From contig NC_051108.1 of NCBI RefSeq assembly GCF_901709675.1, forward strand, positions 8,352,631-8,416,630: a DNA stretch of 64,000 bases, written 5' to 3'. The position numbers were made by a program, and so were the translations under genes. Below, piece by piece: positions 10,776 to 22,300 of this stretch. The notes beneath the pieces were generated by a model. The model did not search any database. It had not been told where the DNA came from and was given only the letters and a program-made list of their open reading frames with translations. Position 1 is the first letter of the stretch. The number at the start of each line of letters is the position of its first letter. This DNA is from Syngnathus acus. Its lineage: Eukaryota > Chordata > Actinopteri > Syngnathiformes > Syngnathidae.

Positions 10776-11219
10776 TGCAGCGGAATCAGGCCGCGGCGGC
10801 ACAGTCAGAGGCGCAATGAAATACGCGAGTCAAAATTTGTCCTACTATACAGTACATACTTCATATTGATGATTAAGATTGTTATTTTACTGTAGTTATT
10901 TGTGAGAAAGCATTTACCACTCTTTGTTAAACAAATGCTATAAAAAAATAAAGGTTTCTACTTCACGAATTTCATCTATCACAGGTTCTATGCAGAACGT
11001 AACCCCAGTGAAAAAACAAGGAATTACTGTATCTCCAAACCTTGATATGCAAGAGAAAAGTAAAGACGTTTTTAAATCAGCTTCAAATATCATTTGGGGA
11101 CACATGAAGCCATCTCTGATTTTTTTTTTTTTGTTGGCCAATGTAAATGTGGGGTAATGACCAAACTTGAAATGTTGATGAACGCATATTGTATGACTGA
11201 AATCTTATGGTAAGCATAC
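10776..11219. other. Sequence beyond exon 6 of plcd3 (intron 6)
   Basis: Follows the exon 6 donor on the minus strand. No further PLC exon, and no repeat that I can name, is visible. Confidence 0.5.
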
Positions 11220-11445
11220 CCCATTCATTAAGTTCATAGGTGATTATGAGGCTTTGGGCATGTGTGAATGAAGAATCCTCTCCTTGGTCATTGAGGAAAT
11301 CCCTCAGATCAGCAGTTGAGAGGACACATCCATTAGAGGAATAGAGCATAAAGATGGCATCCAGCTCAGGTCTCCGCAATAACTCTCTGCAGAAAACTTC
11401 AATTTCCCCATGGTCCAATCGGCCATCGGCTGAGTGATCACACTT
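11220..11445 (-). CDS. plcd3: plcd3 coding exon 6 (second EF-hand)
   Basis: 226 bp, acceptor TTTGACAG, donor GGGTATGC (phase 1). It encodes [36 protein letters not shown] and [11 protein letters not shown], a close match to PLCD3 EF-hand lobe 2. The next exon should begin with AQKN-like sequence, and no such exon exists to the left in this window. Confidence 0.92.
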
Positions 11446-13246
11446 CTGTCAAAGAATTATTTGATGCAGACGCAACTGTTAAAGATTTTGTTTTAAAAAT
11501 AAAACAGATGTGAAGTTAAATAGTAATGACAGGCAGGTCACATACCTGGAAAAGTTCACAGGCATATTGGTCACTCAAGTCAATATTGATCATTTGTAGC
11601 AATGTCTGCACTTCATCATAGCTCATCTTATCATCATGATTCTGATCAGCACGACTCAGGTAAGCATGAATCCAGGTGACATGTATTATCAAGGAAGTTA
11701 TCGCACTCCAGTAAAATACGTTTTTTACACAGCCGATGATAATATTTGGAAAGTTTGTGTTGAATTCAAAGTAACAAACACTTACGGGCATGTAACCAAC
11801 TCGCCACACCATTCTGACAAGTGCCAAGACAAGATCTGTAACATAATCAAAACTGAGCTCGGTTTGGACAAACAATGATCTCGTCGATGAGTTTTAAAAT
11901 GACATAAGAATCGCGTGAATAACAATCAGTTTATGAATGGAAAATTATCAAAATAAGAGACAAACACAAATGTGTCTGTTTGCATAATTTCTCACTATTT
12001 GGGGCTTTGTGATTTTATAGCGCAGATGAACAGAAAGTTGACTTAATTTTGATTGTTTGCATGTGGCATACTAAACCCAACCAGAATATTCTACATTTAT
12101 CAAAGGATATTGATCAAGTTTCTCTTTCTGAGTCATGTTGCAAATTCTTTCCTGCAGTGTCCGGATGCCGCGGGTCCAATGATAAGCCTCTTCATGGTTC
12201 TGGCAGAGAAGATCCAGATTCTTTCGGGGACCTTTGAAGACCACCGTCAAACACCGTTCTTCAGGTACTGCACCAACCATCTGCCGAAATGTCCCCGAAT
12301 GACAGCCCTCACATACGCACTCCACCTCTGTGATGGAGACTGAGTGAATGAGGGAGACGAAGAATGAAGAAAACAAAGTTATTATTTTTATTGTTGATGA
12401 CTTTTCTAATTTTCACTTTAATTTTGAGGCAATGTGACATACATATGTTAGTGATATTTTCATTACATGTTTGATATTAGTTTGAACAAATAAGATCAGA
12501 CCAGATTGAAAGAAATATCGGACGTGTTGTCAAAGGCATTGAAGCTGTTGTTTGAAATTGGCTATAGTATCAAAAACTGTTTTTTTTTATTTATCTGCTT
12601 CCGTCGGATTTGTACACAAGCCAGACTTGCACTGTGGAGACGTTACTGACTATTAGTTACTATTATTGTCACATGGTCATCAAAACAGGATGTTTAGTAT
12701 ATATTGCTTACGGACTTAATGAGTTACAATTAGACATGAAGCATTACAAGGACTGGGACACTTCAGTGCTTGTTAAATGGGTGTCACTGTTGGTTCTTAT
12801 TTAACCACAGGTGCCAATACATATGGAGGGGTACTGTACGTGGTAAACTGTCCACAATCAATGTTCTAAATCATGTCTTGTAGCAATTTAAGACCTCCCA
12901 AAGCCAAGTGAGTTGAAAATGGTATTACAGCTGTTGAGTAAGTACAGGGCACTAAACTACAGATTGTAAAACCAAAAGTGACGGGCATGCCCTATAATCT
13001 CAATGTTTGAAATTTGTTTGGGGGGGTGGTTTAGTTCCCGTTGAAGATTTTAAATACAATTTAGAGAGTCTATAATAAAGGCCCCGCCCTTCCCCTTTGG
13101 CCAGCTGTGGAGAATGGAGCTGTGTTTTCATGTGCAGAGCAGAAAGTACCAATTACGCTTAACTAAAATAGACACACAATGTCTATCTATCTATAGTATA
13201 TCTCTCTCACTCTGTCTTTCTCTCTACACATATACTATACATATAT

Positions 13247-13343
<97 letters not shown>

Positions 13344-16300
13344 CTATATATACACTGCTCAAAAAAATTAAAGGAACTGTTTTTTATCAGGGTATGGCAT
13401 GAATTCAATGAGACGTTTCTGATAAGGTTTTGGTCAGATATGTGGCAGAGGGGGTTGTTAATCAGTTTCAGCTGCATTGGTGTTGATGGAATTAACAACA
13501 GGTGCACTAGAGTGGCAACAACGAGATGGTCCCCAGACTGATTTTGCAGGTGGAGGCCATTTGATCTTTTTTAACTGTTTTTCCACAAGTGTTGGCTTTA
13601 GTCATTATCACGACTGGGCGCATGAGGGGATTTCTTAACCCTCCTGAAGTTGCGCAGATTGTCCAACTCCTCCAGGATGGCACATCCATGCGTGCTGTTG
13701 CAAGAAGATTTGATGTGTCTCCCAGTACAATCTCCAGAGCATGGAGGAGATTCCAGGAGACAGGGAGTTACTCTAGGAGAGCTGGACAGGGCCGTAGACG
13801 GTCCTCATTCCATGAGCAGGACCGATATCTGTTGCTTTGTGCTTAGAGGAACAGGTTGAGCACTGCCCGAGCCCTACAGAATGACCTCCAGCAGGCTACT
13901 GGTGTGAATGTTTCTGCCCAAACAGTCCAAAACAGACTTCACGAGGGTGGCCTCAGGGCACGACGTCCTGTAGTGTTTCCTGTGCTCATTGCTCAGCACC
14001 GTGGAGCTCAATTGGCATTTGCCATAGAACACCAGAATTGGCAAGTCCGCCTGTGCTTTTCACCAGGGATGTGGACTCGGTCGGATTTTTGCACCGAGTC
14101 CGAGTCCGGCCTCTTGACCAGGAGTCCGAGTCCGGCTGTCCATTTTTTCTGTTAAATCATGTGACTGCTTAGTCTTTATTCAAGGCTAATTTAGATCAAA
14201 ATCTAAATAATTACAACAGTTTTGTGATGGCTTTGTCTTTATTAAACATATAAACGAATACAATAAACAGATACTTTCAAGTTTTAATCATTAACTACAC
14301 CATTATAGCTCAGACATTTATCTAAACACAAATAATTAGTGACGACCCCACAACTATCGAAACACATCAATGATATAAGCTGGGTGACATAATCGTCCTT
14401 GACATTGGTACATAATGTAAACATTAGCCTAAGTGCAACTCAACGTGGCCGCATTGATCGTAACTTACGCTCCGTTTCCCCCCCAAATCTAGAGGCAAAG
14501 CATTGTTCTCTCGCTGCTCCCGGTGTTGTGCTTGATTTGGTTCCCCCGTGAGATCTTGTTCCCCCTGCCGCGGTAGCGCGCACGCCTTATAATAATTAAT
14601 AATAATTCATTCAATTTATATAGCGCTTTTCAATAACCCAAAGTCGCTTTTACATGGAATAAAAAAGAGTGGGGGGGGGGGAGAGAGAGAGAGACAGTAG
14701 GTTATAGTTAACAAGACATCGGTCAGCAGTGCGAAGGAGATGGATGGAGGAGCAGGAGGGGCGGGAGCGGAGGTTGTTGAGGTTGCCAGTACGGGAGGTG
14801 GGGGTGACGGGGGGTTGGTAGTCCAAAAAGAGGAGATGGGTGAGCCATCGGGGAAATGCTGGTCAGATGTAGCGGCGACGGCGAAGGATCCCAGCCTCGT
14901 GTGGAAGCAGCAGTGGACCAGGTGGTGATGCCGGTCGACCTCGACTGCACCCGCTCGAACGGCAGGCCCCAACGCACCACGGCGGCACATAGCAGAGCCA
15001 CAGTTGGCGAGCCCGCAGGGAGTGGAGCCCGTCCCCCAAGGACGCCGGACGGAAGGCCAGAGAGCCGGGCCAGAGCTGCCGTCAAGTCCACAGCAGGCGG
15101 CCACAGGCTCCGAGTCGGGAGGCAGGAGGGTCCGGTGGTGGCCTTGGCCAGTTGGCTGTTGGCTAGCTGGCTAACGTAGTTGGTAGTCCGAGGGAGAGGA
15201 AACAGATAGGTGAGAGCGGAGCTGCGGGGATGCGAGGTGGACGAAAGACAACACGAGAAAAATAAAAGAGACGGGTGCACTGAAAACGGGAAAACGAAAA
15301 ACAAGTAACGGACACGGTCCGGGACAGAAGCGGCAGTCAACAAATCTGACGCCAGCGTGCTCTAACCCGGAAGACAACAGACGGTGGGGGAGGGTTAGGA
15401 AAGCCTTATTTGGAAAGCGAAAAACCGATGTCGTACGGCGTCAGCACTATGTTGTTTTCAATAAAAACATGAAGAACTCACGTTTGCGTCAGTCAATTTT
15501 AATTTTTATAAAGGATTATTCTCATTTGATGTCTTTAAATTCATCCGCGTTCTGCCATTGAAGCGGGGTGCATTCAAAGACCAGTCGTACAGACGGAATA
15601 CTCATTCATTTCACCAAAACGCAACAATATAATTACGTGAGCTCTTTGCATAAATCTCGATGCAAAGAAACTCCTCTTTTTGGGAACAGGCTACAAGGAG
15701 TATATATTACAAAGGAGACTTTATACTTAATTGTGATCATCATCATTCATCCATCCATCCATTTTATTTTATTACTCAGGTATTTTCAAAGCAAATTAAT
15801 ATTGTTGCATTTATTAATTTGCTTTAACATGACAGCGCAATATAATTAAAAGCTGACACTATAGCAATGTCAAACGTGTTCATTTAAGAAAAAAACACAC
15901 ACGTTTTGTGATCAAATCTTTCATAACGAGAATGATTTGAGTGAATTGATTTTACAATTTGTATCCCCCCTCCCCACCATCTGTCACTTTGCTTGGGACA
16001 AAAGGAGCCTTCAGAACTGAAATTTCTTCTCAATTATTCATTCAAATCAATTCACTCAAATCATTCTCGTTATGAAAGATTTGATCACAAAACGTTTCCG
16101 TCTGTACGACTGGTCTTTGAATGCACCCCGCTTCAATGGCAGAACGCGGATGAATTTAAAGACATCAAATGAGAATAATCCTTTATAAAAATTAAAATTG
16201 ACTGACGCAAACGTGATTTCTTCATGTTTTTATTGAAAACAACATAGTGCTGACGCCGTACGACATCGGTTTTTCGCTTTCCAAATAAGGCGTGCGCGCT

Positions 16301-19300
16301 CCCGCGGCAGGGGAGAACCGCGGCTGGTTCTTCCAGTTTGGCTGCGCGCGGGGCATTGTGGGTCTTGTACGTGCACGCACGCAGGCAGGCAGGCGCGGGC
16401 GCGCACGCAACAACTAAATTTGTCTTCATAACAAGCAAGCAGGGCTGTGGACAGTATTCCTACGCGCATTCTCAGCAGCATGATGAAAATAAAATGGAAC
16501 GTATTTTTTTTATTGTCGGACTCGGTGGACTCAGTCAAAATCAGCACCGGGTCCGAGTCCGGCAAAAAATGACCGAGTCCGACCGAGTCCGAGTCCCCGA
16601 GTCCGAGTCCACAGCCCTGCTTTTCACAGATAAGAGCAGGTTTACCCTGAGCACCTGTGATAGACGTGAAAGGGTCTGGAGAAGCCAAGGAGAGCGCTAT
16701 GCTGCCTGCAACATCATTCAGCATGACCGGTTTGGTGGTGGGTCAGTGATGGTCTGGGGAGGCATTTCCATGGAGGGACGAACAGACCTCTACAGGCTAG
16801 AGAACGGCAGTCTGACTGCCATTAGGTATCGGGGTGAAATCCTTGCACCCATGGTGCAGTAGGTCCTGGGTTCCTCCTGATCCACAACAATCAGCCTGTT
16901 GTGGCAAGAGTATGCAGACAGTATCTGGAGGATGAAGGAATTGACACAATTGAATGGCCCTCACGATCACCTGATCTAAAACCGATAGAACACCTCTGGG
17001 ACATAATGTTTCGGTCCATCACACGGCGCCAGGTTGCTCCTCAGACTTTACAGGAGCTCACTGATGCCCTTAGACAGATCTGGGAGGACATCTCACAAGA
17101 CACCATCCGTCGTATCATTAGGAGCCTGCCACGACGTTGTCAAGCATGCATACAAGCTCATGGGGGCCACACAAGATATTGAAAAGAATTTTGAGTTGCA
17201 GAAATTGAATTTAGGCAAAAAGGACGAGCTTCCCATATAATTTTTTCACTTTGATTTTTGGGGTGTCTGTATACTGAGCCCTCTGTAGGCTGAAAACTTT
17301 TATTTCCATCAAAAGATGTGGCATCCTTTTGTTCCTGAGACATTAAACTGTCCATATCAGTATAGATATCCCCCTAAAAAAATTCACCATTGAAATCTGA
17401 TGTGTTTTCAGTGTTCCCTTAATTTTTTTGAGCAGTGTATATATATATATATATATATACAGTGGAGTCTCGGTTTTTGAACGTCCCGGTTCTCGAACAA
17501 ATCGGTATTCGAACAAAAAATTCGAGATTTTTTTGCTTCGGATGTCGGACGAAATTCGGTTGTCGAACCTCGCGAGATGAGCCGAGAGGACCCGCAGGCC
17601 AACTGACTCCTTTCGTTATTACGTTCTCGTTACGCTTAGGATTGCATCAACTCTAATCATGCCTCCAAAGGAAGCAACTGGGAGCAGTAAAGCCATCCTA
17701 AAACACAAAGACGCTCCTAAAGCAATGCGACACGGAGCGCCCGGCGCGCAGCGGTTGCGCGATCGGACCAAATTAAGCTCCCTGCGCACTGACGTCCACT
17801 TAAATTTTGGAAAGTACATTCGGACTTTAAAAAAATTTTCTAAATTTCAGCGACCGCTCTGTCACAATAATGCGACCAGCGCGGTGCAGTTCTGCGGTCG
17901 GCGGCGCGCAACGGTTGCGCGTTCGCGGTGCGCTGCAGTTGCGCGATCGGACAAAATTAAGCTCTCTGCGCACTGATGTCCACTTAAATTTTGGAAAGTA
18001 CATCAGGACTTTGAAAATATTTTCTAAATTTCAGCGACGGCTCTGTCAAAATAATGCGACCAGTGCGGTGAAGTTGCGCGGTCGGCGACGCGCTACGGTT
18101 GCGCCTTCGGCGGTGCGCTGCAGTTGTGCGATTCCATAAAAATTATGAACAGAATCGGTGACAAAGGGCAGCCTTGGCGGAGTCCAACCCTCACTGGGAA
18201 CGAATCCGACTTACTGCCGGAAATGCGGACCAAACTCTGGCATCGGTGATACAGGGACCGAACCGCCCTTATCAGTTGGCTCGGCACCCCGTACTCCCGA
18301 AGCACCCTCCACAGAACCTCCCGAGGGACACGGTCGAACGCCTTCTCCAAGTCCACAAAACACATGTGGACTGGTTGGGCGAACTCCCATGCACCCTCGA
18401 GGATCCTGCCGAGGGTGTAGAGCTGGTCCACTGTTCCACGGCCAGGACAAAAGCCACACTGCTCCTGCTGAATCCGAGGTTCGACCTCCCGACAGACCCT
18501 CCTCTCCAGCACCCCTGAATAGACCTTACCAGGGAGGCTGAGTGTGATTCCCCTGTAATTGGAACACACCCTCCGGTCCCCCTTCTTAAAGAGGGGAACC
18601 ACCACCCCAGTCTGCCAATCCAGAGGCACTGCCCCCGATGTCCACGCAATCTTGTAGAGGTGTGTCAGCCATGACAGCCCCACAACATCCGGAGCCCTTA
18701 AGAACTCCGGGCGGATCCCATCCACCTTGCCACCGAGGAGTTTTTTAACTACCTCAGTGACTTCGACCCCAGACATTGGAGAGTTCGCCTCAGAGTCCCC
18801 AGGCCCTGCTTCCACAATGGAATTGAGGAGGTCTTCGAAGTATTCTCCCCACTGACTCACGACGTCCCGAGTCGAGGTCAGCAGCACGCCATCTCCACTG
18901 TAAACAGTGTTGACGTTGCACTGCCTTCCCCTCCTGAGATGCCGGATGGTGGACCAGAATTTCCTCGAAAACGTCCGGAAGTCATTCTCCATGGCCTCGC
19001 CAAACTCCTCCCACACCCGGGTTTTTGCCTCAGCAACTGCCGAAGCCGCGTTCTGCTTGGCCATCCGGTACCTGTCAGCTGCCTCCGGAGTCCCGCAGCC
19101 AAAACGGCCCGACAGGACTCCTTCTTCAGCTTGACGACATCCCTTACCGCCGGTGTCCACCAACGGGTTCGGGGATTGCCGCCACGACAGGCACCAATGA
19201 CCATACGGCCACAGCTCGGCCACCTCAACAATGGAGGCGCGGAACATGGTCCACTCAGACTCAATGTCCCCCGCCTCCCCCGGGACGTGGGAAAAGCTCT

Positions 19301-22300
19301 GCCGGAGGTTGGAGTTGAAGCTCTTCCTGACAGGGGATTCTGCCAGACGTTCCCAGCAGACCCTCACAGAGCGTTTGGGTCTGCCAGGTCGGACCAGCAT
19401 CTTCCCCCACCATCGGAGCCAACCCACCACCAGGTGGTGATCAGTTGACAGCTCCGCCCCTCTCTTCGCCCGAGTGTCCAAAACATGCGGCCGCAAATCC
19501 GATGACACGACTACAAAGTCGATCATTGAACTGCGGCCTAGGGTGTCCTGGTGCCAAGTGCACACATGGACACCCTTATGTTTGAACATGGTGTTCATTA
19601 TAGAAAATCCGTGTCGAGCACAGAAGTCCAATAATAGAACACCGCTTGGGTTCAGATCGGGGGGGGCGTCAAAATATAAGAATATCATGAAAAGTAGGGT
19701 ATTCAACTAATCACTTGAATCGTCTAACTCGAAATACCTGCAAGGGTTTCCTGAGCCTTGAAAAACACTCAGCTTGGTTGAGTAAAATATCACAAGTATG
19801 GAGGAGACTGCTGATCTGACTGCTGTCCAGAGGACCATCATTGACACCCTCCATCAGGAGGGTAAGACACAAAAAGACATTTCTCAAAGATCAAGCTGTT
19901 CAGAGAGTGCAGTTTCAAAGCACGTCCACAAAATGCCTGTTGGAAGGGGGAAATGTGGCAGAAAACGCTGCACAACCAAGAGAGATGACCGCAGCCTTAA
20001 CAGCATTGTGAAGAAGAGTCGCTTCCAGAATTTGGGGGAGCTTCAAAGACAGTGGACTGAAGCTGGAGTCCAGGTATCAAAAGCCACTGTTCACAGACGT
20101 GTCCGGGAAATGGCTACAATAACCGTATTCCCATGGTCAAGCCACTTCTGAAGCGTCTGACTTGGGCTATGGAAAAGAAGTACTAGACAGTTGCAGAGTG
20201 GTCCAAAGTCTTCTTTTCAGACGAAAGCAAGTTTTGTATTTCATTTGGAAGTCAAGGGGCCAGAGTCTGGAGAAAGGCTGGAGAGGAGCAAAATCCAAGT
20301 TGCTTGAAATCCAGTGTGAAGTACCCATAGTCAGCGATGGTTTGGGGAGCCATGTCAGCTGCTGGTGTTGGTCCACTGTGTTTCATCAAGTCCAGAGTAA
20401 ACGCAGCTGTGTACCAAGAGATTTTAGACCACTACATGTTTCCGTCTGCTGAAAAGCTCTATGGAGATGATGATTTCATTTTCCAGCATGATCTAGCACC
20501 TGCCCACAGTGCCAAAACCACCAGTAAATGGGGTACTGACCATGGCATTACTGTCCTCGATTGGCCTGCCAATCCCCCTGACCTGAACCCCATAGAGAAT
20601 TTGTGGGGTAATTTGAAGAAGCTGAAAGACACTAGACCCAACAATGCAAATGAGCTAAAGGCATCCTGGGCATCCATAACACCTCAGCAATGCCACAGGC
20701 TGATTGTCTCCATGCCATGCCGTACTGATGCAGTAATACGTGCAAAGGGATTCCCAACCAAGTACTGAGTGCATTAATGGACATTTTCAAATGTTTGATT
20801 TTGTTTTGCTGTTATAAATCTTTTTTTTTTTAATTGGTCTGAGGAAATATTCACATTTTTTGAGATAGGATTTTTGAGTTTTCTTAAGCTGTAAGCCATA
20901 ATCAGCAATAATAAAATAATAAAAGGCTTGCAATATTTCAGTTGATTTGTAATGAATCCAGAATGTATGACATTCTTGTTTTTTTAATTGCATTACAGAA
21001 AATAGAGAACTTTATCACAATATTCAAATTTTCTGAGACAGTCATATATGTATATATTGGTGGCTCGGTAAGGCACTGGGTGGCACGTCCGCCTCACAGT
21101 TGGGAGGGTGCGGGTTCGATTCCACCTCCGGCCCTCCCTGTGTGGAGTTTGCAAGTTTTCCCCGGGCCCACGTGGGTTTTCTCCGGGCACTCCGGTTTCC
21201 TCCCACATCCCAATAACATGCTTGGTGGGCCGATTGAAGACTCCAAATTGTCCCTAGGTGTGAGTGCGAGTGCAAATGGTTCTTTGTCTCTGTGTGCCCT
21301 GCGATTGGCTGGCAACCGGTTCAGGGTGTCCCCCGCCTACTGCCCAATGACGGCTGGGATAGGCTCCAGCACTCCCGCGACCCCCGTGGGGACTAAGCGG
21401 TTCAGAAAATGGATGGATGGATGGATATATATATATATATATGTATTAGAGAAAGTACTTACTATTTTAAGATTGCGTATACTTTGAAAATGGGTCAAGT
21501 GGATCAGCAATGCAACACACAGATTAAAATGTATTTGGTTTTGTACTTTACTGTCAGCTCTGGATTTGTATCTTTATTTTTATTATTTAAATATATTATG
21601 CTTCTTGTATTTCCTAATAATTTGCCTCACACTGACAGAACAACAATTTGTTTCAATATAGTATACATAGTATGTCTCAATAAAACAGAATAATATTGAT
21701 TAAAAATGCAAACCACTTACAGGATTGTTGCTCTTTGGCTCGACTTAAAGTTTTGCGGGACTGGCACCAAATAGTGACACCATCTTCCAGCAGCTTCAGG
21801 GTACGTTGCTTTTGCCAATGAGGTGATCGGACCTATACACGAAAATGATTGATATATTAGTTCTTCTTTTCTGTTATGTTCAGCTAAATTAGACAACTGC
21901 AAACATCTGCTTGTACTTCTAACAATCAATATTTTCGCCAATTTTGGACGTTTAAGAACAAATCGGTGACTGAATCATAATGAAATTTATGTTTCGGTAT
22001 TATCTACACTGTCAATTTCAAAGGAGACCTTTTTTGCTTTTAAAATAATTTTCTTGTGTACCTGGAGTATAATGGAGTGTAGAAAAATGTAGTATATCAC
22101 TCCAGGTGCTGCAGTGATACTGTTATGATCATTTTGGGGGGACTGTTTTTTACTCTTTTCGGATTTCTCCATTTTCTATGAAGTTTTTTTTCTCTATTAC
22201 ATCACATTCGTTGTAGTGGGACAAACCAAACAAGGTAATGGGTGTTGCCAAACGGAAATCCAAGTAATAAACATGGCGAATTCGCGGATCCGCCATGTTT

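Larger units (their letters stand above)
14064..16619 (+). mobile_element. hAT-type element inserted in the Tc1 transposase
   Basis: Termini CAGGGATGTGGACTCGG and CCGAGTCCACAGCCCTG, each followed inward by reiterated GAGTCCGAGTCCG. The 8-bp TSD CTTTTCAC is perfect (14056-14063 and 16620-16627). No transposase ORF. The interior carries a separate GC-rich retroelement-like insert and a large palindrome, described separately. Confidence 0.93.
13622..17182 (+). pseudogene. Tc1-like transposase, interrupted
   Basis: The N-terminal paired-like HTH domain begins [17 protein letters not shown] and includes [17 protein letters not shown] stop lies at 13844-13846. The frame resumes ([16 protein letters not shown]) to about 14055, is split by the hAT insert, and continues from 16628 with [21 protein letters not shown] and, after a stop at 16859-16861, [12 protein letters not shown] carrying the last acidic residue of the DDE triad. 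Dead copy. Confidence 0.88.
13353..17437 (+). mobile_element. Tc1-like transposon split by a hAT insertion
   Basis: Terminal repeats CACTGCTCAAAAAAATTAA (13353) and its inverse ending GAGCAGTG (17437), flanked by TA on both sides as expected for Tc1/mariner. Without the insert at 14064-16619 the element is about 1.5 kb. The right TIR is followed by a (TA)n run. Confidence 0.92.

Noticed and set aside
13114-13541. Long THTHTH and VCVCVC open frames
   Set aside because: Translation of the (CA)n microsatellite; no protein features.
14723-15343. 206-codon minus-strand ORF rich in Pro, Ser and Leu
   Set aside because: GC-rich repeat body with several overlapping open frames on both strands; no domain.
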